Shown: positions 25,567-35,992, counted from the stretch's first letter. The stretch is 46,600 nt of DNA from Opitutaceae bacterium (GCA_002694885.1 NZNM01000150.1:1-46600); one strand, 5' to 3'. The notes: generated from the letters alone by a model not told the origin. Numbers and translations are program-made.

Positions 25567-26850
25567 CTAGACTACAGTGTTCGCTGGTACAACAGTATTC
25601 TTGGTTACGCAAATGATGCCATCGCGAACGAATATTCCATCCTTCGAATAACCATCCAGTTTTCCGTCCGGACTTAGCCTAACGTTGTCGCCTATGCGGG
25701 CTCCTTTGTCGATAATGGCATTCTTTATTTCGCAATTCATGCCAACTCCAATGTCCGGTATGCCTTGCTCCCGGTTTCGCGCCCGATCAGCCGAACTTTC
25801 AAATTTATCGGAGCCCATCATTACTACGTTTTCCAATCGGGCTCCTTCTCTGAGAGTCGACCTGATCCCGATCACGCAGCGCTTTAAATAAGAGTCCGTA
25901 ATGATGCACCCATCGCCAGCGATAACATGATTGATCGAGCACCGATTGATTTTGCTCGCAGGCAGATAGCGGGCTCTAGAATAGATCGGATTACCTTGAG
26001 AGAAAAAATTGAACTTAGGCACAGGATCGGCCAACTGCAAATTGGCTTCGAAAAACGCTTTTACCGTTCCTATATCTTCCCAGTATCCCTCAAAAACGTA
26101 AGCTCCTAGCTTTCGGCTGCTCAGAAGACCCGGAATAACTTCTTTACCAAAGTCGGTAGCGCTGCTGTTGAGGGCATCAATCATCGTTTCTCGATTGAAC
26201 ACGTAAATTCCCATGGACGCTAAGCAGCGCTTTTCGCCCCCGGAATTGTTTTTCAATTTTGACTCGATCGAATCCGAGATGGCTAGACCATTGATCACTT
26301 CCGGATCGGTTGGCTTCTCTACAAATTCTTGAATCTGCAGATCGTCCGCCACCCGCATCAATCCCAATCCTTTCACCTGAGAAACAGGAAACGGTATTGC
26401 TGAAACCGTGACATCGGCCTCCGATTTGATGTGCTGGGCGATGATTTTTCTGAAGTCCATTCGGTACAGCTGGTCGCCTGACAGAATCAGAACATAATCG
26501 TAATCCGCGTTCGCGAAGTGATGAATGTTTTGCCGAACCGCATCCGCGGTCCCCTGATACCAGCTATCTCCTTTCTCGGTTTGTTCAGCCGAGAGGATGT
26601 CGACTCGTCCACCAGCGAAAGGATCGAACCGATAAGTGTCCTGAATATGGCGGTGCAGCGATGCTGTATTGAACTGAGTCAGTAAGTAAATGCGGTTGAT
26701 CTCCGAATTTAGGCAATTGCTTATCGGAATATCGACCAAACGATACTTACCCGCCAGCGGTACGGCTGGCTTACAACGTTCTTTCGTCAATGGATGAAGT
26801 CGGGTACCCCGTCCTCCGCCCATTACTACGGCGATCACTTTCTTATCCAT
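25567..26850 (-). CDS. glgC: Glucose-1-phosphate adenylyltransferase (ADP-glucose pyrophosphorylase)
   Basis: 427 residues. Makes ADP-glucose from glucose 1-phosphate and ATP, the regulated step of glycogen synthesis. N-terminal nucleotidyl transferase domain with GGGRGTRLHPLTKERCKPAV, YRLVDIPISNCLNS, then SGDQLYRMDFR, EFVEKP and GIYVFNRE; C-terminal left-handed beta helix (about 300-427) with INRCSINHVIAGDG and NVVMMGSDKFE. The YWEDIGT sugar-phosphate site is present. Followed by usp at 10 nt. ATG at 26850. Other glycogen genes are not in the window. Confidence 0.96.
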   Translation of the reverse strand: MDKKVIAVVMGGGRGTRLHPLTKERCKPAVPLAGKYRLVDIPISNCLNSEINRIYLLTQFNTASLHRHIQDTYRFDPFAGGRVDILSAEQTEKGDSWYQGTADAVRQNIHHFANADYDYVLILSGDQLYRMDFRKIIAQHIKSEADVTVSAIPFPVSQVKGLGLMRVADDLQIQEFVEKPTDPEVINGLAISDSIESKLKNNSGGEKRCLASMGIYVFNRETMIDALNSSATDFGKEVIPGLLSSRKLGAYVFEGYWEDIGTVKAFFEANLQLADPVPKFNFFSQGNPIYSRARYLPASKINRCSINHVIAGDGCIITDSYLKRCVIGIRSTLREGARLENVVMMGSDKFESSADRARNREQGIPDIGVGMNCEIKNAIIDKGARIGDNVRLSPDGKLDGYSKDGIFVRDGIICVTKNTVVPANTVV

Positions 26851-27005
26851 GGAATTTCTCAGCTACGCTCAGCTACACCGAAAGAAAGCCAAAATATCCA
26901 CAGAGACAACTTCAAAACCGTTACGGTTTAGACAATTTTCTCATCAAATCCGTGATGGCAAACGCCTTACGCAAGGGGCTCCCGAAATAGCGAGAGATTC
27001 CTAGT

Positions 27006-27362
27006 CTACGACGAGGGGTCTCCAATCTTCTGGATCTTTTGATGTACCATCCGTGCCGCTTGCTTAACGTTGTCTTTCGTTGAGCGGGCTTGCAGCCACT
27101 CTAGCTGAGTCGACAATATCGCTTTAACGTTAGGCCTCAAATCTTCCTTCGTGCCTCGCGTCTCGATTGGATCCAAGCCTGCAATCTGGCGCATACGGTG
27201 GATATTCGAAAGCTGGAACAGCATGAAATCTCGTACGCTAAGCCGACCATCCTCGTTCCTCGGGCAGCCCGCATCAACGGTCAACTGTACCCAGCCACGC
27301 GAGCATTTCAGTCGCGAGGCCATCTCTTCGATCGATAAGGGCGTTTCCTCCGCAGGGATCAT
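27006..27362 (-). CDS. Small predicted DNA-binding protein downstream of cysN
   Basis: 118 residues from the ATG at 27362; the frame is open to a TTG at 27437 (143 residues). The central segment PLSIEEMASRLKCSRGWVQLTVDAGCP looks like an excisionase/MerR-type helix-turn-helix (the xxLGVSRxTV style), followed by DGRLSVRDFMLFQL. The C-terminal half is helical and charged, with AILSTQLEWLQARSTKDN. No further function recognised. It lies 103 nt (or 28 nt with the TTG start) beyond the cysN stop on the same strand, so it may be the last gene of the sulfate activation operon and might act on it. Confidence 0.7.
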   Translation of the reverse strand: MIPAEETPLSIEEMASRLKCSRGWVQLTVDAGCPRNEDGRLSVRDFMLFQLSNIHRMRQIAGLDPIETRGTKEDLRPNVKAILSTQLEWLQARSTKDNVKQAARMVHQKIQKIGDPSS

Positions 27363-27465
27363 TACAGCACATTCGCGCGGATAACCCAATTTGTAAAGCT
27401 TTCGTAAACAAGAATGTTGCCTAATACAATCCCCCAACGGGTGTTGCTCGAAAATAGCTGAATGA

Positions 27466-28746
27466 TCAAATGATCATCGCCGCGCCCACCGTCTCATTCG
27501 TGAAAGGATCCACAAGAATGAACGAGCCAGTCGAACGATTCATTTTGTACGGATCGTAGCATAGTGGAGCAGCTGTTCTCAGGGAAATTCGCCCGATATC
27601 GTTAAGCCGGAACTCCAAGTCGTCCTCAATCTTGTGGAGCGTATTGATGTCGACCTTATACTTGATATCGCGAATCAACGCCTTCGTTTCTTTGGTTGAG
27701 TGCCTAAGGATGAACTTTCCGCGGCTGCTGAGTGGCTTCTCGCTGAACCAGCAAATCATAGCCTCAATATCCTGCCCCACCGTTGGCGGGTTGTTGGGTT
27801 TCGCGATCATATCGCCCCGGCTGATGTCGATTTCCCGATCCAAAGTTATGGCCGCGCTCAACGGGGCGAAGACTTCCTGCAACTCCCCATCCATACTGTG
27901 AACTGCCTTGATCACTGCATTGAAACCGGACGGTTGGACCACGACTTCGTCACCAGGCTTGAAGACGCCACCGGCCACACGCCCAGCGTAGCCTCGAAAA
28001 TCATGATGCTCGTCGCTGTGAGGTCGAATGACCCATTGCACCGGAAAACGGGCCGTAACATGGTTTTCGTCAGAACCGACATAAACCGTTTCCAAATGGT
28101 ACAGCAATGATGGGCCTTTGTACCATGGCATATTTTCGGAGGTTTCCACTACGTTATCGCCTTTCAGAGCGCTGATCGGTATGAACGTCACCTCCACGAT
28201 ACTATCTAGGCGGGATGCGAATCGACGGAATTCCTCCTTTATTTCCAGGAAGCGCTCCTCGCTCCAGTCCACTAGGTCCATCTTATTGACGGCTATCACC
28301 ACATGCTGAATACGAAGCAGGTCGGCAATAAACGAATGACGGCACGTTTGCTCGATCACCCCCTTGCGAGCGTCTACCAATATGATCGCCAAGTTCGCCG
28401 TGGACGCGCCAGTAACCATGTTTCGCGTATATTGAATATGCCCCGGCGTATCAGCTATGATAAATTTTCTGCGGGGAGTCGCGAAATAGCGGTAGGCAAC
28501 ATCGATAGTGATTCCTTGCTCGCGCTCCGCCCTGAGTCCGTCCGTCAGCAGCGCGAGGTTCACATTCTCGTCTCCCCTTTGCTCGCTTGTTTTTTCGATA
28601 GCCTCTAGCTGGTCTTCGAAGATCGCTTTCGAATCGTATAGCAATCTCCCAATCAAGGTCGATTTTCCATCATCAACGGATCCCGCAGTGGTGAATCGCA
28701 GGAGATCCATATCCAGGTAGCTTTGAGCATTGTCTTGGTCCGTCAT
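27466..28746 (-). CDS. cysN: Sulfate adenylyltransferase subunit 1, GTPase CysN
   Basis: 426 residues. With CysD it makes adenosine 5'-phosphosulfate from sulfate and ATP, coupled to GTP hydrolysis. An EF-Tu-like G domain with P-loop GSVDDGKST (about 17-25), DTPGHIQYTRNM, and NKMDLVDW, followed by two beta-barrel domains including RFPVQWVIRPH and DFRGYAGRVAGG. There is no CysC (APS kinase) fusion, which some relatives carry. It begins 18 nt after cysD ends. ATG at 28746. Confidence 0.95.
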   Translation of the reverse strand: MTDQDNAQSYLDMDLLRFTTAGSVDDGKSTLIGRLLYDSKAIFEDQLEAIEKTSEQRGDENVNLALLTDGLRAEREQGITIDVAYRYFATPRRKFIIADTPGHIQYTRNMVTGASTANLAIILVDARKGVIEQTCRHSFIADLLRIQHVVIAVNKMDLVDWSEERFLEIKEEFRRFASRLDSIVEVTFIPISALKGDNVVETSENMPWYKGPSLLYHLETVYVGSDENHVTARFPVQWVIRPHSDEHHDFRGYAGRVAGGVFKPGDEVVVQPSGFNAVIKAVHSMDGELQEVFAPLSAAITLDREIDISRGDMIAKPNNPPTVGQDIEAMICWFSEKPLSSRGKFILRHSTKETKALIRDIKYKVDINTLHKIEDDLEFRLNDIGRISLRTAAPLCYDPYKMNRSTGSFILVDPFTNETVGAAMII

Positions 28747-28764
28747 TAGCGAGTTGATACGGGT

Positions 28765-29670
28765 TTAAAAGTAGCCTTGCTTTTTGCGGTCTTCCATAGC
28801 GCTTTCACTACGTTTATCATCCGCTCGATTACCGCGCTCGGTTTCCCTGGCTGCGGCCACTTCTTCTATAATCTTGGACATGTCGTCCGCGTCTGACTCA
28901 ACGGCTCCAGTAATCGTTGCATCTCCCATAGTCCGAAAGCGAATACGCTTCCGTTCCACAGTTTCCCCATCCCTAGGCTGAACGAATTCGGATATAGCCA
29001 AGATTGTACCATTGCGAACAACCACGTCTCGCTCGTGAGCGAAATAAAGACTGGGAATCGGGATTTCCTCTGCCTTCATGTATTGCCAAACGTCCATTTC
29101 CGTCCAATTGCTCAACGGAAAAACGCGAAAGTGTTCGCCGGGGCTCATTCTTCCATTAAAAACGTTCCAAAGTTCAGGCCGCTGGTTTTTCGGGTCCCAC
29201 TGGCCAAACTCGTCTCTGTGCGAGAAAAATCGTTCCTTCGCTCGAGCCTTCTCTTCGTCGCGTCTACCGCCACCCAAAGCGGCGTCGTATTGCCCCTCTT
29301 CCAAGCAATCTAGCAAGGTCTGAATCTGCAGGGCATTGCGGCTCGCATTGTTTCCACTCTCTTCAACGACACGACCTTCATCGATTGCTTTCTGAACGGA
29401 CGCGACCACTAATTTCGCTCCAGATTCCTCAACGAGGCGATCCCGAAATTCGATAGTTTCAGAGAAATTGTGACCTGTATCGACGTGCAGAAGCGGGAAA
29501 GGTATTCTCGCCGGCCAAAACGCCTTGCGAGCAAGATGCGTCATCACGATCGAATCCTTGCCCCCTGAAAAAAGGAGCGCAGGCCTCTCAAACTGGGCAG
29601 CCGTTTCCCTTAGGACGAAGATTGCTTCGCTCTCGAGTTGCTTTAAATGGGTTACGGTATAGTCCGACAT
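28765..29670 (-). CDS. cysD: Sulfate adenylyltransferase subunit 2 CysD
   Basis: 301 residues, the usual size. Catalytic subunit of ATP sulfurylase. PP-loop SGGKDSIVMTHLARKAFWPA near residue 35, then PFPLLHVDTGHNF and ALGGGRRDEEKARAKER, standard in CysD. A long helical C-terminal segment ends DRKKQGYF, the family end. First gene of cysD-cysN. The 155-nt region upstream to the aminotransferase should hold its promoter, though I do not see a clear one. ATG at 29670. Confidence 0.96.
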   Translation of the reverse strand: MSDYTVTHLKQLESEAIFVLRETAAQFERPALLFSGGKDSIVMTHLARKAFWPARIPFPLLHVDTGHNFSETIEFRDRLVEESGAKLVVASVQKAIDEGRVVEESGNNASRNALQIQTLLDCLEEGQYDAALGGGRRDEEKARAKERFFSHRDEFGQWDPKNQRPELWNVFNGRMSPGEHFRVFPLSNWTEMDVWQYMKAEEIPIPSLYFAHERDVVVRNGTILAISEFVQPRDGETVERKRIRFRTMGDATITGAVESDADDMSKIIEEVAAARETERGNRADDKRSESAMEDRKKQGYF

Positions 29671-29825
29671 GGTGAAGGCGCGTAGTTACTTGGCCGTATT
29701 CTGATAATCAAGTGCAATCGCCAGGATCCTGCTAACATTGAGTCATAGTTCCTTGTCACTTTGCCTATTGGATCGATCGAATCAAACGACCGCAACTGAG
29801 GGTATTCTCCCTTAACTGACCGATA

Positions 29826-31094
29826 TTAAGTCACTGCCGGTCTCGCCACGGACAAGGCAGCTTTGCTAAACCGTCTGGCAGCCTCTTCTAGCTGAGACTC
29901 GTTTAACACGCCAAAGCTGGCTCGGATGTAATCAACGCGAGAATTGTCGACAAAGCAAAGTTCGCCAGGGACATAGAAAACACCGCTATCTAGGCAGGCT
30001 TGATGAAATCCCTCGTCGCTACCAGTTGGTAGTCCATTTGGAGACTGCATCCACAAATAAAGTCCTCCTTGAGGAATATCCCAACTCCATCCAAGGTCCT
30101 TCAAATTGCTCGCCGAGCAATCGTTAAGAATCTCCATTTTACGGCGATAAATTCGTCTCAATTTGGTGAGATGACAATCAAATCGACCGCTAATCAAAGC
30201 ACGATCAACTATGGTCTGCGCAAAGTGGGCTGTTCCAAAATCTTGCTGCCCTTTAACAGCTAGCATCGCATCTCGCCACTTAACTGAATTGCAATAGGCA
30301 TAGCCTACTTTCAATCCAGCAGCATAGGGCTTTGTGAGAGTACTCGTGTATAAAATGGGCAGTTCTGAAAATGAATCTATGCTTAACACGCTCTTTGCGG
30401 CACAAGCCTCTTCATAATACAATTCCCGGTATGCAGCGTCCTCCAATACCGCTATTGAAGAATCGAATTCAACCAGTAACGAACCCAGCCTTTGCTTAGA
30501 TTCCTGGGAAATCGAATGGCCACTTGGATTTGCAAAATAAGACACCAAATAAACTGCTTTGATCTTCTTGATCGAACCGTCTGCTGCGGCCGATTTTAAT
30601 ATCTCTCGCAAAGACTCAATATCCACGTCGCCTTCATCATCCATCGGCATGGGTACCGGCGTCACACCAAGGCCCTGAAGAATCTCCAAAAAAACGAAAT
30701 ATGTCGGCTGTTCGACCAGGATGCTGTCCCCTGGATCGCAAAGCGTTTGCACCGCTAGATACAAAGCTTGCTGAGAGCCGTTAGTGATGAAGAGCCTATC
30801 CGTCCGAAACGCGCTTTCGGCAACCGAGTCGGAATTTGCGATTCGTTTAGTTAGCTGAGATCGCAACGTTTCCCTACCGGCGTTGGACCCATACTGAAGT
30901 GACGCTTTCGCCTCGCTTTCAGTATCACTGATTTCTTCGACGATTTCACGTACATCGTTCACTGGAAGGGATTCAGAGTCCGTAAATCCTGCTGCCAGAC
31001 TAAGCATATCCGGCCTTTGAAACGCCAACGACATCAATCGCGTTATATCCGATGGTTTCTGACGAGACCCTAGTTGAGAAAGGCTTAACTTCAT
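29826..31094 (-). CDS. PLP-dependent aminotransferase, class I/II (MocR-like/2-aminoadipate type)
   Basis: 422 residues from the ATG at 31094 (MKLSLSQLGSRQKPSDITRL). The frame is open further upstream, but that part overlaps the ftsH terminator at 31141-31166, so it is not the start. Motifs: LQYGSNAGRETLRSQLTKRI, FITNGSQQALYLAVQTLCDPGD, PTYFVFLEIL, the PLP-ring Asn/Asp/Tyr region VSYFANPSGHSIS and EDAAYRELYYE, and the Schiff-base lysine in STLTKPYAAGLKVGYA. This pattern fits aminotransferases near the AAT-fold 2-aminoadipate or aromatic type. Substrate not determinable. No attached GntR domain. Same strand as ftsH but separated by a terminator. Confidence 0.92.
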   Translation of the reverse strand: MKLSLSQLGSRQKPSDITRLMSLAFQRPDMLSLAAGFTDSESLPVNDVREIVEEISDTESEAKASLQYGSNAGRETLRSQLTKRIANSDSVAESAFRTDRLFITNGSQQALYLAVQTLCDPGDSILVEQPTYFVFLEILQGLGVTPVPMPMDDEGDVDIESLREILKSAAADGSIKKIKAVYLVSYFANPSGHSISQESKQRLGSLLVEFDSSIAVLEDAAYRELYYEEACAAKSVLSIDSFSELPILYTSTLTKPYAAGLKVGYAYCNSVKWRDAMLAVKGQQDFGTAHFAQTIVDRALISGRFDCHLTKLRRIYRRKMEILNDCSASNLKDLGWSWDIPQGGLYLWMQSPNGLPTGSDEGFHQACLDSGVFYVPGELCFVDNSRVDYIRASFGVLNESQLEEAARRFSKAALSVARPAVT

Positions 31095-31140
31095 CGCGTG
31101 CGGCCGAAAATCAAACACGGGTGATCCATCCAAAGCGATG

Positions 31141-31166
31141 CAAAAAGCCCTCGGTTTCCCGAGGGC
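31141..31166 (-). terminator. Rho-independent terminator of ftsH
   Basis: On the minus strand GCCCTCGG (31166-31159), loop GAAA, CCGAGGGC (31154-31147), then TTTTTG. It ends the serS-tilS-ftsH unit and lies before the aminotransferase start, which decides that start. Confidence 0.92.
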
Positions 31167-31194
31167 CTCGAAAAGGATTTCAAATCCGCATGCT

Positions 31195-33225
31195 CTACGC
31201 CATAGCCTGGGCGCCATCGACCGCAGGCGGAATATCTTCGTTCTTGTCCGAAGCCTTCTTTTCTTCGGAATCCTCCTCAGCGGCTTCTTCTTGTTTTCGC
31301 TTCAACTCCTCCGTCTTTGTCGAAACTACCTCGGAACGAATCTCGCCGTGTTCAACAATCTCTTGCACGTGCTTGCCCTCTATCGTTTCAAATTCCAGGA
31401 GGGCTTCCGCTATTTTAGTCAGTGCCTCGCGATTTTCTTCGATCAACTTCTGGGCTCGGTCAAATTGAGTCGTAACGATTCTGCTGACCTCTTCATCAAT
31501 CCGCTTGGCAGTCTCCTCGCTCAAATTGTGAGTCTTGCTAATTTCGCGACCCAAAAATAGATGCTCTTCGTTGTCGCCAAATGCGATAGGCCCCAACGGG
31601 CTCATACCCCAATCGCACACCATATGACGGGCAATATTGGTCGCCTGCTTGATGTCCATAGCAGCGCCATTGCTGAAGTCACCCGTTTCGACCTCCTCGC
31701 CTATGCGGCCACCCATAGCCATACAAATATCGTCCACCAGCTCCTTTTTAGACTGTCCCAATATGTCCTTAGTCGCCGTACTCATGGTCAAACCAAGCGC
31801 TCGGCCACGAGGAATAATGGTCACCTTGTGCAACTTAATCTTCTTCTTGTAGAGCAATGCGGCGATAAGGGCATGACCCGCTTCATGAAAAGCTGTCATC
31901 CGCTTATCTTCTTCGTCCATCAACTGACGACGCTCGCGACCAAAGGAGATCTTGTCCTTGGCCTCATAGATATCGATCATCTCAACCTGCTTCTTATTTT
32001 TCCGAGCAGCCATCAAAGCTCCTTCGTTAAGCAGATTGGCCAAGTCCGCGCCTGCAAATCCTGGCGATGAACGAGCGATATCCTCGAGATTCACATCCTC
32101 GCTCAATTTAATCCGCTTCGCGTGTACCTTGAGAATCTCTTCGCGGCCCTTCAAATCAGGCAGTCCTATAACAACCTCCCGGTCGAAACGGCCTGGCCTC
32201 AGTAGGGCTTTATCCAATACATCCGGACGATTGGTGGCTGCCATTATAATGACGCCTTCAGTTGTATCAAAACCGTCCATCTCTACCAGAAGGGAGTTGA
32301 GAGTTTGCTCCCGCTCGTCGTTTCCGCCTCCGAGTCCAGCGCCTCGCTGCCGGCCCACCGCATCTATTTCGTCGATGAAGATTAGGCAAGGCGCGCTTTT
32401 GCGACCTTGCTCGAACATATCGCGTACGCGACTCGCGCCCACACCGACAAACATTTCCACGAAATCCGATCCGCTGATGGAAAAGAAAGGGACTTCCGCT
32501 TCACCGGCAACCGCCTTGGCTAGCAAAGTCTTTCCGGTACCTGGAGGGCCCACCATCAGGATCCCTTTCGGGATTTTTCCGCCCATGCGCTGAAATTTTT
32601 TCGGATCCTTAAGGAAATCGATGACCTCGCTCACCTCTTCTTTAGCTTCATCGCACCCGGCCACCTCATTGAATGTGACCTTGTCTTTATCCCGCGTGAG
32701 AAGCTTTGCCTTGCTCTTCCCAAAACTCAGGGCTCCACGCCCTGCCATTCTCAGTTGCCGGACAAAAAGGAAATACAAGATTCCGATGACCAGTAGAAAT
32801 GGGATCAATCCAGCGAGTAATTGCGGCAGAAACGTATTCGATTCATTTTCTTCGAATTTTTTCGACTTCTGGAGAATCTCATACTGGTCGTCTACCAGTT
32901 TCCCGTCCGCTTTAAATGGCACGAGTCGGTAGCCGCTCTCGACCGTGTCATCCGGTACCCGCAATTCCCCGATGACATCGTAGTAATTATTTCCCCCATT
33001 GGGGTTGGGATAAATCTTTCCTTTCTCGATACGTCCCTCTTCCGTGGCTACGACGACATCGTACATCGGAATCTCGTTCGCATCTCCACCCTTATCGGTT
33101 TGGTACCAAAGCACAGCCATTACGGCAAAGATCGCCAACCAGATCAAGATGACCTTGGGTTGGAATCGATCCGGCTGGTTTTTTCCGTTCGGGTTTCCTT
33201 TTGGTGAATTTGGTGAATCTGACAT
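31195..33225 (-). CDS. ftsH: ATP-dependent zinc metalloprotease FtsH
   Basis: 676 residues. Membrane-bound AAA+ protease for misfolded membrane proteins and regulators. Two membrane helices (about 24-42 and 128-152) flank a periplasmic domain; the AAA domain has Walker A GPPGTGKT, Walker B LIFIDEID, and the second-region-of-homology arginines in [19 protein letters not shown]. The zinc site is HEAGH, with further ligand Asp in the C-terminal domain. A Glu/Lys-rich tail follows. It is 17 nt downstream of tilS; the tilS-ftsH order is common in bacteria. FtsH typically controls LpxC turnover in Enterobacteria; whether that applies here is unknown. ATG at 33225. Confidence 0.97.
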   Translation of the reverse strand: MSDSPNSPKGNPNGKNQPDRFQPKVILIWLAIFAVMAVLWYQTDKGGDANEIPMYDVVVATEEGRIEKGKIYPNPNGGNNYYDVIGELRVPDDTVESGYRLVPFKADGKLVDDQYEILQKSKKFEENESNTFLPQLLAGLIPFLLVIGILYFLFVRQLRMAGRGALSFGKSKAKLLTRDKDKVTFNEVAGCDEAKEEVSEVIDFLKDPKKFQRMGGKIPKGILMVGPPGTGKTLLAKAVAGEAEVPFFSISGSDFVEMFVGVGASRVRDMFEQGRKSAPCLIFIDEIDAVGRQRGAGLGGGNDEREQTLNSLLVEMDGFDTTEGVIIMAATNRPDVLDKALLRPGRFDREVVIGLPDLKGREEILKVHAKRIKLSEDVNLEDIARSSPGFAGADLANLLNEGALMAARKNKKQVEMIDIYEAKDKISFGRERRQLMDEEDKRMTAFHEAGHALIAALLYKKKIKLHKVTIIPRGRALGLTMSTATKDILGQSKKELVDDICMAMGGRIGEEVETGDFSNGAAMDIKQATNIARHMVCDWGMSPLGPIAFGDNEEHLFLGREISKTHNLSEETAKRIDEEVSRIVTTQFDRAQKLIEENREALTKIAEALLEFETIEGKHVQEIVEHGEIRSEVVSTKTEELKRKQEEAAEEDSEEKKASDKNEDIPPAVDGAQAMA

Positions 33226-33242
33226 TTACTGACTTGTGATCG

Positions 33243-34682
33243 CTAACGTGCCTGGCATTCTTCGTAAGTCAACCGCAACGCTTGCCTAGTATCGTCAGAC
33301 AAAGTTGCCCATTGATTGGGCGGCAGCCCAGGGACCCACAAAATCCGGTCGTCACTATTGAGTACGACAGGCAATCGCTTTCGTTTTCCTATTGGTATCT
33401 TTCTGTCGCTAAACAACTCCTTTAGTTTGACCGAAGATCCCCTACCCATCGCCTGATAAGCGTCACCTGGTCGCCAAAGTCTGACCCTCACCGACGGGGA
33501 ATGTTTCCCATCAGCTTTGACGAACACCACCCGATCATGGCTGTAAGCCCCCAAACAGATATCACTAAAAAGCGATTCATTCACCTGAATTCGCTCCGAT
33601 TTGAGAGCTGCTCCGTCTGGCAAAAACAATAGGCAGCCTTCTGGAAGATCTAATTCGTCCCACGAAATTGAACCTGGCTCACTGACGACCCGAATTCCAT
33701 TCACGAAATCGCCTACAACCCATTGTGAGGCAGTGACATTCGTCTTGAACTCTCCGGAAATCTTCAGGAATTCGAGAACCCTCTCCATGCTAGCTAAAGT
33801 TAGACAGCTTCCCGTCTCCGCTTCAGCCAGCCGATTCAACGCCCTCCGCTGGAAAGCCCGCGGTTGGGTACAGGTTGCGGACCAATCCAGCCGCTGCTCT
33901 CCATCGAGAGTCATAAGTTTCCATGCCTCCTCAAACGCCCCTTCCAAAGCTTTCCAGTCCTCCTCGAGCAAAGCTCGAGATGTCACGGCCCCCCCTTGAA
34001 CAGGTCGATCAGCAACCTTCTCCCATTCGGGAATAACGCTCGAACGCAGTCGGTTCCGATAAAAAGCATCCGTCTGATTACTAGCATCTTCCCGCCACTC
34101 AGCTCCTGCTCGCCTGAGCCAGTCGACAATTCGGTTCTTTCCCAGTGCCAGCAAAGGCCTTAAGAACAGAAGGCCGTTGCGACCTCTCGAGACTTCCCTG
34201 GGAGCCGTCAAACCTTGTAAGCCACTTCCTCGCGAAATGCGCATGAGCATGGTCTCCGCGACATCACCCGCGTGATGTCCCGTGAGAATCGCAGCATTCG
34301 CCTCTTTACCCAGAAAATGCTCCGAGAAGAACGTCATGCGAGCTGCCCGAGCGTCATCTTCCGAAACCGGAGTATCGGTAAGCTCTCGCGTCCAAGAGCC
34401 CGTGATGAGCGGAACTTTCAAGCTCGCGCAAATCGACTCTACAAAACGCTGATCTTCGTCTGATTCTCGCCCCCTGAGCTTGTGGTTGAAATGCAGGACT
34501 TTCACCCCTTTTCGATCCAGGGCCGGCGCAAAATACAAAAGGAGAAAAACAGAGTCCGCGCCTCCGGAGCAGGCAATGCGCACATCATCAGCCGATTCGA
34601 TCCGCTCTCGCAAACTCGAGTTCAACCAATCGTTGCCCGCGATTCGGTGCAGACGTTTTCCAATCTCTGACCAATCGACCAA
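33243..34682 (-). CDS. tilS: tRNA(Ile)-lysidine synthetase
   Basis: 479 residues from a TTG at 34682 (RLVDWSEIG, Leu read as start Met), which is preceded by GGAGG 4 nt upstream. A longer frame begins at a TTG at 34730 and overlaps serS by 10 nt, so the start is not certain. PP-loop ACSGGADSVFLLLYF, then VLHFNHKLRGRESDEDQRFV and TGHHAGDVAETMLMRI, diagnostic of TilS. It adds lysidine to the wobble base C34 of tRNA-Ile(CAU), so AUA reads as Ile. The C-terminal third carries VRLWRPGDAYQAMGRGSSVKL, the typical TilS tail motif. Serves the same operon as serS and ftsH. Confidence 0.92.
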   Translation of the reverse strand: MVDWSEIGKRLHRIAGNDWLNSSLRERIESADDVRIACSGGADSVFLLLYFAPALDRKGVKVLHFNHKLRGRESDEDQRFVESICASLKVPLITGSWTRELTDTPVSEDDARAARMTFFSEHFLGKEANAAILTGHHAGDVAETMLMRISRGSGLQGLTAPREVSRGRNGLLFLRPLLALGKNRIVDWLRRAGAEWREDASNQTDAFYRNRLRSSVIPEWEKVADRPVQGGAVTSRALLEEDWKALEGAFEEAWKLMTLDGEQRLDWSATCTQPRAFQRRALNRLAEAETGSCLTLASMERVLEFLKISGEFKTNVTASQWVVGDFVNGIRVVSEPGSISWDELDLPEGCLLFLPDGAALKSERIQVNESLFSDICLGAYSHDRVVFVKADGKHSPSVRVRLWRPGDAYQAMGRGSSVKLKELFSDRKIPIGKRKRLPVVLNSDDRILWVPGLPPNQWATLSDDTRQALRLTYEECQAR

Positions 34683-34720
34683 TCTGCCTCCGATACGTTT
34701 GCGCTGGCTCGCAAAGCCAA

Positions 34721-35992
34721 CTAAGAACAATCAATCCGATCTTTGCCCATGTACGAATGCAACGCCTCTGGCAATTTGACAGAACCATCCGCCTGAAGTC
34801 CATTTTCCAACAGGGCCACAAAGACGCGAGGCACAGCCAAACCGGATCCATTTAGTGTATGAACGAACTCGTTTTTCCCAGTTTCTGAATCACGATACCG
34901 GATACGAGCTCGACGTGATTGAAACGACTCGAAATTACTGCAGCTAGAAACCTCCAGCCATTTTTGCTGCCCAACGGCCCAAACTTCCAAGTCGTATTGC
35001 TTGGTCTGAGAGAAACCCATATCTCCGCCGCACATTAGCAAAGCCCTATAAGGCAAGCCCAAGGCTTGGAGTAAACTCTCCGCGTATTCTCGCAACGATT
35101 CCAATTCCTCAAAGCTCGTCTCAGGCTTCACCCATTTCAGAATCTCCACCTTGTCGAATTGATGCACGCGATTCAATCCTCGCACATCCTTCCCATAACT
35201 CCCCGCTTCCCGTCGAAAACAAGCCGAATATGCGCAACGATAGATCGGCAAGTCCGATTCTGGAAGAATCTCGTCTCTCAAGAAATTGGTTAATGGCACT
35301 TCCGCAGTAGGAATCGCGTAAAGTTCATCCTCAACTGTTTGGTACATTTGCCCCTCCTTGTCCGGCAGTTGACCGGTTGCGGTCGCGCTGGCTGCATTGA
35401 CGAAATACGGAACAGCTACCTCCTGAATTCCTGCCTCATTGGCCTGGTCCAGGAAAAAGGATACCAAGCTTCGAGCCAGTCGGGCACCATCGCCCACGAA
35501 AAACGGGAATCCCGCCCCAGTGACTTTAGTGCCTCTCTTAAAATCAAGAATCCGATCAAGCCAATCCAATTCGTAGTGAGGAATATGATACGATTGTTTC
35601 TCAGGAATATCGCCCCATTGTTTGATCTCTACATTGCCGCTCTCATCACTACCTTCGGGAACGGAGGCATCAGGTAGATTAGGGACACTGAGGTAGTGTT
35701 CATTCCATGCCAAATCGAGTTCCTTGAGCTTGGAATCCTGCTCTTTGATTTCCGCAGAAACGATTTTCAGCTCTTTCACTTTTTCCAGGAATTCCGGGCT
35801 TCCTTTGGGCAGGCCCGCCATCTCGATATTAGCTGCTTTCTGCCTCGATCGAAGCGTTTCCACTTCCGCAATGAGTTTCCTTCGTTCCTCATCAACGGCC
35901 AATACCGTATCGAGATCGCAATCGTTGCGCTTCTTCGCGATTCCCGCACGAACATCGTCCGGGCACTCCCTTAATAACTTCAGGTCAATCAT
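34721..35992 (-). CDS. serS: Seryl-tRNA synthetase
   Basis: 423 residues, normal size. N-terminal long coiled-coil arm (about 25-105, RKLIAEVETLRSRQKAANIEM) that grips the long variable arm of tRNA-Ser, then the class II catalytic domain: motif 2 in SACFRREAGSYGKDVRGLNRVHQFDKVE, and motif 3 around SGLAVPRVFVALLENGLQ. EVSSCSNFESFQSRRARIRY is the serine site. It precedes tilS, whose frame overlaps its end. ATG at 35992. It charges, among others, the tRNA-Ser(CGA) at 19749. Confidence 0.97.
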   Translation of the reverse strand: MIDLKLLRECPDDVRAGIAKKRNDCDLDTVLAVDEERRKLIAEVETLRSRQKAANIEMAGLPKGSPEFLEKVKELKIVSAEIKEQDSKLKELDLAWNEHYLSVPNLPDASVPEGSDESGNVEIKQWGDIPEKQSYHIPHYELDWLDRILDFKRGTKVTGAGFPFFVGDGARLARSLVSFFLDQANEAGIQEVAVPYFVNAASATATGQLPDKEGQMYQTVEDELYAIPTAEVPLTNFLRDEILPESDLPIYRCAYSACFRREAGSYGKDVRGLNRVHQFDKVEILKWVKPETSFEELESLREYAESLLQALGLPYRALLMCGGDMGFSQTKQYDLEVWAVGQQKWLEVSSCSNFESFQSRRARIRYRDSETGKNEFVHTLNGSGLAVPRVFVALLENGLQADGSVKLPEALHSYMGKDRIDCS

